Shown: positions 45,941 through 56,330, counted from the first letter of the stretch. The stretch is 64,000 nt of DNA from Adiantum capillus-veneris (GCA_014529385.2 CM043942.1:8616001-8680000), one strand, 5' to 3'. The notes: generated by a model not told the origin, from the letters alone. Program-made: numbers and translations.

Positions 45941-46167
45941 TGTTGGAATTAGGGTTGCAGAGAGACACACACATCTTGGAGAAGATGGAGGAAGCTCAAG
46001 GCACACAATAGAGAGTGTATTACTTAGTGTGCAATGGAAAAATAGATAGCCCTAGAGTGATGGGCGTATATACAATGCTCGAGGGAAGAAACCTCCTAAA
46101 GAGGGAAAAAATGCCCCGGAGGTCCTAATGTGTTCACACACATCACTACCACATGTATACGGTAACA
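45941..46167 (-). repeat. Copia B 5' LTR (227 bp)
   Basis: On plus it runs TGTTGGAATTAGGG to ATACGGTAACA. It is the partner of 41365-41591 and is followed by the TTGGC duplication. Confidence 0.95.
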
Positions 46168-46172
46168 TTGGC

Positions 46173-46389
46173 TAGGCCACTTGTTCAAAGTAGCTCACAT
46201 TTGCTGGCCGTGTGTGTGTTACCAGGTCATGGCAAGACGAATGTCTATAGCATAGCTATCTGGCACTAACATAATGTCAATACTCATGGATGTGACTCAA
46301 ATGAGGCACGAAGACTCTTTGAGGTTGTCAATCTCAAGAAGTGGACCTAACAAGCAAACACACCAACTCAACAAGCAAATCACCACTTA
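46173..46389 (-). mobile_element. Tat/Athila-like LTR tail, inverted relative of 12550-12736
   Basis: On the minus strand it reads GTGATTTGCTTGTTGAGTTG, GAGATTGACAATCTC(A)AAGAG and GAGTATTGACATTATGTTAG in the same order as 12550-12700. The PBS that follows in the 12.7-kb copy is not preserved here. It directly continues the DNA that copia B interrupted. Confidence 0.6.
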
Positions 46390-46675
46390 ATGATCACAAA
46401 ACAAGCTTCTCACGAGACAATGCCTTTGTGAAAATATCTGAAAGGTTGTCCTGTGTTGGCACATAAGCCAAGCTGATCTCTCCTGCTGAGAGCCTCTCCC
46501 TGACACAGTGGTAATGCACCTCAATGTGCTTTGTGGGAGCATGAAAAATTGGGTTCCTTGCAACTGCCAATGCGCTCTGACTGTCAGTGTAGATAATGTT
46601 GTCAATGTCCTGTCCAACACCCAAATCATCCATAAGGCATCTGAGCCATACACACTCAACCGTAGCTGTGAAGAC
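46390..46675 (-). pseudogene. Copia RNase H fragment (same family as B and C)
   Basis: The minus strand reads ECVWLRCLMDDLGVGQDIDN, TDSQSALAVARNPIFHA and TKHIEVHYHCVRERLSAG, then FTKALSREKL. This is the C-terminal RNase H of the B/C family. It is cut at about 46389 on one side and by the LTR of copia C at 46676 on the other, and its remaining half has been lost. Confidence 0.85.
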
Positions 46676-46903
46676 TGTTGGAATTAGGGTTGCAGAGAAA
46701 CACACACAGCTTGGAGAAGACGAAGGAAGCTCAAGGCACACAATAGAGAGTGTGTTACTTAGTGTGCAATGGAAAGATAGATAGCCCTAGAGTGATGGGC
46801 GTATATACAATGCTCGGGGGAAAAAACCTCCTAAAGAGGGAAAAAAATGCTCCGGCGGTCCTAGTGTGTTCACACACATCACTACCACATGTATATGGTA
46901 ACA
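46676..46903 (-). repeat. Copia C 3' LTR (228 bp)
   Basis: On plus it runs TGTTGGAATTAGGG to ATATGGTAACA, followed by the polypurine tract AATCCCCCTTGG (plus). The 5' LTR is missing. Confidence 0.9.
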
Positions 46904-46978
46904 AATCCCCCTTGGAGTGATGCGGTGAACGAGAGCTAGCACATGAGTAAAGGGAAGTGCCATGCCCTAAGGACATGA

Positions 46979-49921
46979 TCAGTCCACAAAGGGGAGTAAG
47001 CCCAAAGCTTTGCAAAAATCTTCAAGCTTCTCACAAGACAATGCCTTTGTGAAAATATCTGCAAGGTTGTCTTGTGTTTGCACATAAGCCAAGCTGATCT
47101 CTCCTGCTGAGAGCCTCTCCCTGACATAGTGGTAATGCACCTCAATGTGCTTAGTGCGAGCATGAAAAAATGGGTTCCTCGTAATTGCCAATGCGCTCTG
47201 AGTGTCAGTGTAGATAGTGTTGGAAGTGTCCTGTCCAACACCCAAATCAGCCATAAGGCATCTGAGCCATTCACACTCAACCGTAGCTGTGAAGACTGCC
47301 CTGTACTCAGCCTCACAACTCGAAGTGGCCACAGTAGGTTGCTTCTTGCTCAACCATGATATACATGAACTGCCAAGCATGAAACAAAAACCACTTGTGG
47401 ACACTCGCGTGTCAAAACAACTAGCCCAATCTGAGTCCGAAAAAGCATGTAAGTCTGGCGGCAATGATCCCCCTTGGGATAAAACAAGCCAAGGTGTAAA
47501 GTGCCACTAAGGTAGCGGAAAATCCTCTTGACATCCTGCCAATGCGTAGACCCTGGGCTATGCATGAATCTGCTGACATGTGAGACTGCAAACTGAATAT
47601 CTCGCCTCGTGCTGCATACATAAATAAGGCAGCCAACAACAGTTTGGTAAAGAATGACATCAGCAGGATCGCCAGCATCATGTAGACTCAACTTCAAACC
47701 TGTTTCCATGGGAGTGGCAATAGGTTTGCAATACTCAAGTCCAAACTTACATAGCAATGTCTCTATGTAACTTTTCTGACACAAGGCAATACCACCATCA
47801 CACTGCTTAAACTGTATACCCAAGTAATGATGCAACAGTCCCAAATCTTTCATCTTGAAAGTAGCATTCAAGTCAGCCTTAAATTCAGCAATATGTCTCT
47901 CATTCGGTCCAGTGATCAGCAAATCATCGACATAAAGAACCACAATGAGAAATACATCATCCTCACGCTTTACATACATTGTGCTTTCTGTTGGGCTGTT
48001 ACGAAAGCCTCGTTTAACCAAATGAGTGTAAGCTTTCTCATACCAAGCACGAGGAGATTGCCTCAACCCATACAAAGCCTTCTTACATCTGCACACTTTG
48101 TCCTCTTGTCCTTTTATGACAAAACCGCGAGGCTGCGTTACATAAACTTCCTCAAATATGTTACCATTCAAGAAAGCAGTAACAATGTCTGATTGATGTA
48201 CATACCAACCAAAATGAGCTGCCAATGCACATAGAAAACGCACAGTAGTCATACAACAAGTGGGAGCAAAAGTCTCTTCATAATCTATGCCTTTTTGCTG
48301 TGCATAACCCTTTGCAACAAGTCGATCCTTATGGAGATCGATCTCACCATCCGGCTTGCGTTTCAACTTGTAAACCCACTTCGTACCAATGGCCTTTGTG
48401 CCAGGAGGCAAATCACATAAAGTCCATTTGTCATTTTCTATAAGTGCATCATATTCTGATTGCATGGCAGCCATCCAATTTTCTGAATTCTGTGCTTCAT
48501 CAAAAGACAGAGGATCCTCAACATCATGTAAACTAGACACATCCAAAGCATAACAATCTGATGCATAAGATGCATGGCGAGAGCCTGAGCGAGTACGACT
48601 AGACAAAGGTGCATCCAATTTACTGTCACGCAAAGTGTGCACCATCCATTTTGGCATGCCTCTAGCCTCCTCATTTTCAGCCCTTTCCTCATCAAGTACA
48701 TCATGTACATCTGCATCAGTAATAGGCTGATCTGTAACATTTTCAAAAACCCTCATAGGCTGTACATTTGCCTCATTGGAACTTACATTCGTATTTCCAC
48801 CACTAAAAAGAGGCAACAAAGTGTCATAAATGTCCTTTGAGCTTACATTACTGTCTCTAGTACATGACAGCAAGGGCTGAACAGAATCTTCCACAAACAC
48901 TACATCCCGAGAAACCAGAATATGTTTTGTTTGCGGATGATACAACCTGTAACCTTTGCTTTCAACACTATAACCAACAAAAATACATTTGACAGCCTTA
49001 TCATCCAATTTTTTGCGCTGCACTTGTGGCACCAAAGCATATGCCAAACAGCCAAAAACACGCATCTGCTCAATAGAAGGTTTTCTATCATGCCATGCTT
49101 CATATGGAGTAATAGATTGCAAAGCTTTCGTAGGACACCTGTTAAGTACATAAGTGGCACACATGATGGCCTCAAGCCAAAAAGAATGCGGTAAAGCTTG
49201 ACTTTTGACCATACATCGTGCCATTTCCGTCAGTGACCTATTTTTCCTCTCAGCAACACCATTTTGCTGAGGTGTATAAGGCACTGCACATTGGTGTTTT
49301 ATCCCACGGATAGCCAGAAATGCATTAAATTCATGATACATATACTCCCCCCCTCGATCGAAACGGAGGGTGCCCATAGTACATTTCAAGATATTTTCAG
49401 CCATAGCCAGAAATTGTTTGAAGCACATAAAAACTTGGGACTTCGCTTTAAGCGGAAATACCCATGCATGCCTGGAGTAATCATCAATGAAAGTTAAAAA
49501 GTATAGGTAATTGCCCAAGGACGGAGTTTGCATGGGCCCACATGGCATCACTACGTACTAGCTGCAACTTGCATGTGGCCCGAACTGAACCATCTTCTGG
49601 AAACTTAGAACGCTGCATCTTACCCAAAATAGAGCCTTGACAAACATGCTGACAGGTGCTTCAAGAGGTGGCAAAGAAGCAACCATATTAGATTTTTGCA
49701 AACGCAGCAAACTAGCAAAATTCAGATGACCAAAACGTGCATGCCAAAGTTTTGCATCTGAAATAGCCCTTCGATCTGCAACAGCATTTGCAAAATTTTG
49801 TCCGCACTTGTCATACAAAGTGATCTTATACAGCCCACGGCACAAAAGCCCAGATGCAACAATTTCATCACAAAAACTGAGATCATGAACTGTACATCTA
49901 TCATCCACAAATTTGACTACA
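46979..49921 (-). pseudogene. Copia C pol: pre-integrase, integrase, RT, RNase H
   Basis: An open frame of 733 codons (49551-47350) holds integrase (FIDDYSRHAWVFPLK, LRFDRGGEYMY with Ser replaced by Phe in the usual RSD, PQQNGVAERKNRSL), the linker, RT (KWVYKLKRKPDGEID, DIVTAFLNGNIFEEVYV, VLYVDDLLITG) and the start of RNase H. Upstream, 49908-49558 has LWHARFGHLNFASLL with a frameshift before the Cys pair. A frameshift at about 47465 moves RNase H (ATSSCEAEYRAVF, ARTKHIEVHYHYVRERLS) to another frame ending near 46979. It lacks the deletion seen in copia B. Confidence 0.9.
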
Positions 49922-49926
49922 AGTCC

Positions 49927-50633
49927 TGTTAAGTATGGAGCCTGATTTACCCTTGTAATTTTCTGTGGTAAAAGCGCACATTTGTAAGGCTCCCATTATG
50001 AGGAGAAGCCATCATGCGTGAAGGAAAATCACTCATCGGAAACCAAAATTTTCACGAACAAGAATCAGGGAATATTCCTTTTCGTCGGAATATTATGGCC
50101 GGACGGCGGCCGGAAAGTGGTCGGAAAACAACTGGTCGGTTGGCCGGTGGCCGGTGGTCGGAAGTCAATGGCCGGTGGCCGAATTCAAAAGCGGACTTGT
50201 CTTCTCAAGGGTGGCCACACATGGGCGGATTGGAGGGTCCGATTTGGACTTATTCGCACAAGGGCGGCTACACATGGCTGTCTCTCATAAGAGAGGGCAG
50301 CCCTTTTGGCCTATAAAAGGAGGCCATTTCTACACACATTTCATAGTGTGAAGTTGATGCAACAAGGTGAGTGTGAGGTGGTGAGAGTGAAGCAAGGCGG
50401 GAGCTCCATTAAGGGTATAATCCCTTTGTAAACTACTTCTTGTTTTGAAGTACTAAAGCCATTGAGTGGCTGCTTTCCTGTGGACGTAGCCCACATTGGG
50501 TGAACCACGTATATCGTGTGTACTCTCTCTCTCTCTCTCTCTCTCTACTCTATAATCTCGTGTATATAAATCTGTCTCTCTCCATTAAGTAATCTACTCA
50601 ATTATCTATTTAGCTACGTCTTATTTCCTAACA
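49927..50633 (+). repeat. Copia D 5' LTR (707 bp)
   Basis: It runs TGTTAAGTATGG to TTTCCTAACA. The U3 has a short GGCCGGTGG minisatellite (about 50133-50190), the TATA box is at 50312, and the R/U5 contains a CT run (50522-50546). Confidence 0.95.
50312..50318 (+). promoter_or_regulatory. TATA box of the copia D 5' LTR
   Basis: TTTTGGCCTATAAAAGGAGG is a canonical TATA box. The 3' LTR copy at 55127-55133 reads TATAAAACGAGG. Confidence 0.75.
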
Positions 50634-50635
50634 AC

Positions 50636-50647
50636 TCGTATCAGAGC
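50636..50647 (+). promoter_or_regulatory. tRNA-Met primer-binding site of copia D
   Basis: TCGTATCAGAGC lies two bases after the LTR, one mismatch from the initiator tRNA-Met consensus TGGTATCAGAGC. Confidence 0.85.
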
Positions 50648-50706
50648 AAGGTTTGCTCGTAGCTAAATTATCTCAAGGAAAGGATTCCTTGAATTGAGTG
50701 GGAGTT

Positions 50707-53700
50707 ATGGCTGAGGAAGGGAAGCTCAAGATTGAGAAGTTCAACAACAAAAACTACCAACATTGGAAGATGCAGATTGAAGACTATCTCTACCAGAAGA
50801 ACCTCTATTTGCCACTAGGCGGTCTTGCGAAGAAGCCCGCAACAATGGCAGATGAAGCATGGATTGTCCTTGATCGAAAGGCACTGGGAACAATCCGGTT
50901 AAGCTTGGCGTCAACGGTGGCCTTCATTTCGGAGATGAAGACCACGGAGGACTTGATGAAGTCACTTGACGACTTCTACGAGAAACCATCAGCATCCAAT
51001 AAGGTATTTCTTATGAAGCGCTTGTTCAATCTAAAGATGGCAGAGAATGGTTCAGTTGCAGAACACCTAAATGACTTTAACACAAACATAAGTCAACTTC
51101 GATCAGTGAAAATCAATTTCGATGACGAAGTGCGAGCTCTCCTTATACTATCATCTCTACCAGATAGTTGGGACAGCCTTGTGATGGCTGTAAGTAATTC
51201 TATCTCTGGCATAAATACTCTTAAGTTTGATGATGTTGTGGGTGTTCTCCTAAGCGAGGAAATGCGAAGGAGAAGCACAGGAGAATCATCAAGTGCTGCA
51301 CTATCAGTGGAAACAAGAGGAAGGCTTAAGGAGAGGTTTAAAAACCAAAAGGGTCGTGATCGCTCAAGGCGGAGCAAGTCACGCACAAAGTCAGTTCTTG
51401 AATGTTGGAACTGCGGCAAGAAGGGCCACGTCAAGAAGGATTGCTGGTCCAAGAAGAAGAAGGAGACAGAGTCTCAAGACAACAAGCCAACATCGGAGGC
51501 CAATGTGGCAGGTAAAGTAGATCAAGATGCTCTAATTCTCTCATTAGACAATGTGTCAGTAGATTCCGGGGCTTCATTCCATGCGACACCACACAAGCAA
51601 CATTTCCAAGACTACACCAAAGGTAATTTTGGGTATGTATACTTGGGAGATGATGAAGCTTGTGAGATTGTCGGCAAAGGTACAGTTTCTGTCAAAACTG
51701 CTAACGGAAATGAATGGAAGCTTAAAGATGTTAGGCATGTTCCTTCTCTTCGCAAAAAATTGATCTCTACAGGACAATTGGACGATGAAGGTCACAACAT
51801 TGCATTCGGAAACAAACGGTGGAAGATCTCAAAGGGATCTTTGGTGGTTGCCAAGGGTGAAAAAGTCGGTACACTTTACTTGTGTACTGTTAGTACGCAA
51901 CCTTCAGCTTGTGCAGCAACTACAGAAGTTGACAGTGCGGTGTGGCACTACCGACTTGGGCATATGAGTGCCAAAGGAATGCAAATCCTTCAAACAAAGA
52001 AGCTTCTACCAGGTTTGAAAGAAGTGGACTTAGAGTTCTGTGAAGATTGTGTTTATTGTAAACAAAAGAGGGTAAAATTTCAAAAATCAGGAAATGAAAG
52101 AAAAAATAAAAAACTTGAGTTGGTTCATTCTGATGTTTGGGGTCCTGCAAGTACACCATCACTTGGTGGCTCATTGTACTATGTAACATTCATAGACGAT
52201 GCGACTAGAAAAACATGGGTTTATGTCATGAAGAATAAATCCGATATATTTTCCATATTTCAAAGGTGGAAAGCCTTTGTGGAGAATGAAACAGGTACCA
52301 AGGTTAAATGCCTCAGATCCGACAATGGAGGCGAATATTGCAGCCAAGCTTTTGAAAGCTTTTGTGCTAGCAATGGAATTCGGAGGCAAAGGAAAACCCC
52401 AAGGACACCTCAACAAAATGGGATTTCGGAAAGGATGAACTGGACAATCATGGAACGAGCACGAAGCATGCGGCTACATGCAGGCCTACCGCTTGAGCTT
52501 TGGGCGGAAGCTGTAAGTACGACTGTGTACTTAATCAATCGGTCACCCTCAACGGCATTGGATGGGGGAGTTCCAAAAGAGGCATGGACAGGTAAACCGG
52601 TGAATTATGCATTTCTCAAAGTGTTTGGGTGTGAGGCTTTCATGCACATAGATAGAAGCCTAAGATCAAAGTTAGATGCAAAGTCCAAAAAGTGTTTCTT
52701 CATTGGCTATGGAGAAGGAGACTTTGGGTATCGCCTATGGAATCCTGAAGATGGTAAAATCTTAAGGAGTAGGGATGTAATTTTTAACGAACAAAATATG
52801 TACAAAGATTACTTGGAAAGAAAACAAACAAAAGAAACAGGTGATGAGTACATGGAGCTTGAGGACGGTGAAGACTCAAGGACTGCAAACGGTGACAATG
52901 TGCAACTACGTCAACCAAATGAGGAGCCTCAACCTATTCCCCGAAGATCTACAAGAGCAAGTAGAACTCCAGAAAGGTTTGTTCCTTCCTTCAACCATCT
53001 CTTGATCTCAGATTCTGGAGAGCCGGAATCATATGAAGAAGCTATGCAACATAAATCCAAAGAAGAATGGACGAAGAGCATGCAAGTGGAGATGGACTCA
53101 CTACATTGCAACCAAACATGGGAGTTGGTTGAGTTGCCTAAAGGTAAGCGGGCACTTCAAAACAAATGGGTGTACAAGCTAAAGGAAGAAGAAGTTGGGA
53201 AGAAAAGGTACAAGTCTAGGCTTGTGGTAAAAGGTTTTTCTCAAAAGAAAGGTATTGACTTCAATGAAATATTTTCTTCTGTTGTAAAAATGAACTCAAT
53301 TAGGCTTGTCTTAAGCCTTGTGGCTGCTCATGATCTAAATCTCGAGCAAATGGATGTAAATACGGCATTCCCTCATGGTGACTTAGAGGAGGAAATCTAC
53401 ATGCTTCAACCAAAGGGGTATGAAGTAAAAGGTAAGGAGAAAATGGTTTGCAGATTAAAGAAGAGCTTGTATGGTTTAAAGCAAGCATCAAGACAATGGT
53501 ACTTGAAGTTTGATCGATGGATGTTGGATCATGGATTCACAAGATGCAACTCGGATCACTGCATCTACACGGAGAATTTGGGAGATGGGAAATTCATCAT
53601 CCTAATGTTGTATGTTGATGACATGTTGATTGCAAGTGCTAACATGCAGAACATCAAAGACCTAAAAGAGGAGCTGTCCAAATCTTTTTCAATGAAAGAT

Positions 53701-54573
53701 TTAGGTGTTGCAAAGAGGATACTTGGTATGAAAATATCAAGGGACAGGACGAAGAAGACAATAAAGCTATCTCAAGAAGATTACATCAAGAAGGTACTAG
53801 AAAGGTTTGCAATGCAAAATGCAAAACCAGTTTCTACACCTTTGGCTGGTCATTTTAAACTAACGAAGGATATGTGTCCAAAGACACAAGAGGAGATAGC
53901 CTATATGTCTAAAGTTCCATATGTTGCAGCGGTAGGTTCTCTAATGTATGCTATGGTCTGGACAAGGCCAGACATTGCACATGCAGTGGGAGTTGTGAGT
54001 AGGTTCATGGACAACCCAGGTAAAGAGCATTGGCAAGCTGTGAAGTGGATACTTAGGTATCTAAAAGGGACAACAACAAATGCTTTGTATTTTGGAGGAA
54101 CTGATATTTTTCTAGAAGGGTATGCTGATGTAGATATGGCATGTGACAAAGATACTCGAAGGAGCACTACTGGCTATGTGTTCACGGTTGGAGGCACAGC
54201 AGTAACATGGGCTTCAAAGCTGCAGAAAGTGGTTTCACTTTCTACCACGGAAGCAGAGTATGTAGCAATGACGGAGGCAAGCAAAGAAATTCTGTGGCTT
54301 CACAGATTCTTAGAAGAGCTTGGATTCAAACAAGACAATTGTGTCTTGTACAGTGATAGCCAAAGCGCTATCCATCTTGCGAAGAACTCAACCTTTCATT
54401 CAAGGACAAAGCACATTGAGGTGAGATATCACTTCATACGCACTCTTTTGGAAGAGGGACAACTAAAGCTAGGAAAGGTGCATACAAGTGAAAATCCTGC
54501 AGACATGTTTACAAAGGTGGTCAACAAGGAGAAGTTGAGCTTTTTCTCATCTTCAATCGGCATTCAAGGATAA
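50707..54573 (+). CDS. Copia D Gag-Pol polyprotein, TNT1-94-type, 1288 aa
   Basis: The ATG at 50707 (MAEEGKLKIEKFNNKNYQHW) is chosen because this start is conserved in TNT1-like Gag. In order: Gag about 1-220; zinc knuckle CWNCGKKGHVKKDCW about 237; protease VDSGASFHATPHK about 285; pre-integrase HYRLGHMSAKGMQ and CEDCVYCKQK about 415-460; integrase with HSDVWGP, LRSDNGGEYCS and PQQNGISERM (D, D, E all present) about 475-590; RT with TAFPHGDLEEEIYML and YVDDMLIAS about 800-980; RNase H with STTEAEYVAM, DSQSAIHLAK and RTKHIEVRYHFIR to the end. The frame is uninterrupted. Some usually conserved residues differ (AFPHGD for AFLHGD, RMNWTI for RMNRTI, FSSVVKM for FSPVVKM, MVWTRPD for MVCTRPD), so activity is uncertain. 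The product would be cleaved to capsid, protease, integrase and RT-RNase H for cytoplasmic particles. Confidence 0.95.
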   Translation: MAEEGKLKIEKFNNKNYQHWKMQIEDYLYQKNLYLPLGGLAKKPATMADEAWIVLDRKALGTIRLSLASTVAFISEMKTTEDLMKSLDDFYEKPSASNKVFLMKRLFNLKMAENGSVAEHLNDFNTNISQLRSVKINFDDEVRALLILSSLPDSWDSLVMAVSNSISGINTLKFDDVVGVLLSEEMRRRSTGESSSAALSVETRGRLKERFKNQKGRDRSRRSKSRTKSVLECWNCGKKGHVKKDCWSKKKKETESQDNKPTSEANVAGKVDQDALILSLDNVSVDSGASFHATPHKQHFQDYTKGNFGYVYLGDDEACEIVGKGTVSVKTANGNEWKLKDVRHVPSLRKKLISTGQLDDEGHNIAFGNKRWKISKGSLVVAKGEKVGTLYLCTVSTQPSACAATTEVDSAVWHYRLGHMSAKGMQILQTKKLLPGLKEVDLEFCEDCVYCKQKRVKFQKSGNERKNKKLELVHSDVWGPASTPSLGGSLYYVTFIDDATRKTWVYVMKNKSDIFSIFQRWKAFVENETGTKVKCLRSDNGGEYCSQAFESFCASNGIRRQRKTPRTPQQNGISERMNWTIMERARSMRLHAGLPLELWAEAVSTTVYLINRSPSTALDGGVPKEAWTGKPVNYAFLKVFGCEAFMHIDRSLRSKLDAKSKKCFFIGYGEGDFGYRLWNPEDGKILRSRDVIFNEQNMYKDYLERKQTKETGDEYMELEDGEDSRTANGDNVQLRQPNEEPQPIPRRSTRASRTPERFVPSFNHLLISDSGEPESYEEAMQHKSKEEWTKSMQVEMDSLHCNQTWELVELPKGKRALQNKWVYKLKEEEVGKKRYKSRLVVKGFSQKKGIDFNEIFSSVVKMNSIRLVLSLVAAHDLNLEQMDVNTAFPHGDLEEEIYMLQPKGYEVKGKEKMVCRLKKSLYGLKQASRQWYLKFDRWMLDHGFTRCNSDHCIYTENLGDGKFIILMLYVDDMLIASANMQNIKDLKEELSKSFSMKDLGVAKRILGMKISRDRTKKTIKLSQEDYIKKVLERFAMQNAKPVSTPLAGHFKLTKDMCPKTQEEIAYMSKVPYVAAVGSLMYAMVWTRPDIAHAVGVVSRFMDNPGKEHWQAVKWILRYLKGTTTNALYFGGTDIFLEGYADVDMACDKDTRRSTTGYVFTVGGTAVTWASKLQKVVSLSTTEAEYVAMTEASKEILWLHRFLEELGFKQDNCVLYSDSQSAIHLAKNSTFHSRTKHIEVRYHFIRTLLEEGQLKLGKVHTSENPADMFTKVVNKEKLSFFSSSIGIQG

Positions 54574-54622
54574 GAAGCCAGAATGGAAAGCAGTCAGAGG
54601 TTTGGTTTGGAGATCAGTCTCC

Positions 54623-54633
54623 AAGTGGGAGAT
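54623..54633 (+). promoter_or_regulatory. Polypurine tract of copia D
   Basis: AAGTGGGAGAT directly precedes the 3' LTR start TGTTAAG, the standard plus-strand primer position. Confidence 0.85.
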
Positions 54634-55448
54634 TGTTAAGTATGGAGCCTGATTTACCCTTGTAATTTTCTGTGGTAAAAGCGCACATTTGTAAGGCCCC
54701 CATTATGAGGAGAAGCCATCGTGCGTGAAGGAAAATCACTCACCGGAAACCAAAATTTTCACGGACAAGAATCAAGGGAAAATTTAAAGGCCTTGGGGGC
54801 GGATGCCCCCGAGACTTTTTTTTTTGGCCGGAATATTCCTTTTCGCCGGAATATTATGGCTGGACGGCGGCCGGAAAGTGGTCGAAAAACAACCGGTCGG
54901 TTGGCCGGTGGCCGGTAGTCAATGGCCGATGGCCGATGGTCGGAAGTCAATGGCCGGTGGCCGGTGGTCGGAAGTCAATGGCCGGTGGCCGGTGGCCGAA
55001 TTCAAAAGCGGACTTGTCTTCTCAAGGGCCCACACATGGGCGGATTGGAGGGTCCGATTTGGACTTATTCGCACAAGGGCGGCTACACATGGCTGTCTCT
55101 CATAAGAGAGGGCAGCCCTTTTGGCCTATAAAACGAGGCCATTTCTACACACATTTCATAGTGTGAAGTTGATGCAACAAGGTGAGTGTGAGGTGGTGAG
55201 AGTGAAGCAAGGCGGGAGCTCCATTAAGGGTATAATCCCTTTATAAACTACTTCTTGTTTTGAAGTACTAAAGCCATTGAGTGGCTGCTTTCCCGTGGAC
55301 GTAGCCCACATTGGGTGAACCATGTATATCGTGTGTACTCTCTCTCTCTCTCTCTCTCTCTACTCTATAATCTCGTGTATATAAATCTGTCTCTCTTCAT
55401 TAAGTAATCTACTCAATTATCTATTTAGCTACGTCTTATTTCCTAACA
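54634..55448 (+). repeat. Copia D 3' LTR (815 bp)
   Basis: It is 108 bp longer than the 5' LTR. It has a roughly 60-bp segment near 54775-54835 (GGGGGCGGATGCCCCC hairpin and a T run) absent from the 5' LTR, and about 50 bp more of the GGCCGGTGG / GTCGGAAGTCAATGG minisatellite (54895-55005). Confidence 0.95.
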
Positions 55449-55820
55449 AGTCCAATTCTAGCAAGTGCGGATACAGACAAGAGATTCTTCTTGATCCCAG
55501 GTACATAAAGTGTATCAACAAGTGTGAAGGAAGTGCCATTAGCAGCAGTGAGCACAATCTTTCCAACCCCCTAAACTGGATAAAAGGCGTTGTTGGCATA
55601 AGTGACAGAATTCCCATGAGGGACAGACTTGAGAGAGGTAAACAATTCACAATGTGAGGTAATGTGCTTTGTAGCACCACTGTCGAAATACCACACATGT
55701 GAATTTGCAGCAACTGACAATCATGCATCATGGACATCAGGATTGTAAGTGCACTCTGCGCTAAAAGCCCATTCTGCATCAACATCAGTAACATAGTCTC
55801 CTTTCACAGAAGACTCAACA
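55449..55820 (-). pseudogene. Copia C gag/protease remainder
   Basis: The minus strand reads EWAFSAECTYNP, VWYFDSGATKHITSH, then IVLTAANGTSFTLVD and LYVPGIKKNLLSV, the protease region that continues into C pol across the copia D insertion. Stops occur (for example in YPV*GVGK). It ends abruptly at 55820, where gypsy E begins. The missing gag and 5' LTR of C were lost at that junction. Confidence 0.88.
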
Positions 55821-56330
55821 CTGGAGATGTTGCTTGTGCTCCTCCAAGGACTTGGAGTAGATGATGATATCATCAAAGAACACTCCAGTGAATTTGCGAT
55901 AGGATCTAAATATTTTTTCCATTAAACGATTGAATGTGGCCGGTGCATTAGTCAAGCCAAAAGGCATGGCTATATATTCATAAAGACCAAACGTTGTACG
56001 GAACGCGATCTTTAGGATATCTTCATTCACTATCCTTACTTGATGATAGCCACTTTTAAGGTCAATCCTACTAAAGTAGGTCAAACCTTGTAGCTTATCA
56101 AACAAATCTTCTACCCGCAATATGGGAAATTTGTTTTCAATAGTGATATGGTTTAGCGCTCGATAGTCCACACACATGTGGTATGTACCATCTTTCTTTT
56201 GCACTAAAAGGACTCGAGAACAAAAGGGACATGAGCTAGGCCTCACCATCCCTTTGTCGCCAAATTCTTGTACTTGCCTCCTCATGATCTCCTCTTGTTG
56301 AACTTGGGAAACTCAATAAGCATGCTTGCT
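55821..56330 (-). pseudogene. gypsy-I E reverse transcriptase, N-terminal half
   Basis: The minus strand reads [91 protein letters not shown] and GVFFDDIIIYSKSLEEHKQH, then stops at the junction. The active-site FFDDI is present. The frame is open from 56285, but the domain is cut right after the catalytic motif. A stop upstream (about 56310) separates it from the protease. Confidence 0.9.

Larger units (their letters stand above)
41365..46167 (-). mobile_element. Complete Ty1/copia element B
   Basis: Two 227-bp LTRs (41365-41591 and 45941-46167) lie on the minus strand, flanked by a perfect 5-bp target duplication TTGGC (41360-41364 and 46168-46172). A polypurine tract (CCAGGGGGGATT on the minus strand) abuts the left LTR and a tRNA-Met PBS abuts the right LTR. 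By eye the LTRs differ at 13 of 227 positions, about 6 percent, so the insertion is fairly old. The polyprotein is broken. Confidence 0.95.
46676..49926 (-). mobile_element. Copia C, 3' part, interrupted by copia D
   Basis: The 3' LTR (46676-46903) and pol down to the point where copia D inserted. The rest of C lies at 55449-55820. The left flank AAGAC (46671-46675) would be the target duplication, but the right end is lost at 55820. C inserted into a fragment of its own family. Confidence 0.88.
49927..55448 (+). mobile_element. Copia D, complete and young, inserted in copia C
   Basis: The LTRs are 49927-50633 (707 bp) and 54634-55448 (815 bp). The perfect target duplication AGTCC is at 49922-49926 and 55449-55453. 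PBS, uninterrupted polyprotein and polypurine tract are all present. By eye the LTRs differ at 14 aligned positions out of roughly 690 (about 2 percent), 13 of them transitions, plus two large indels. It is the youngest datable insertion in the window. Confidence 0.97.
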
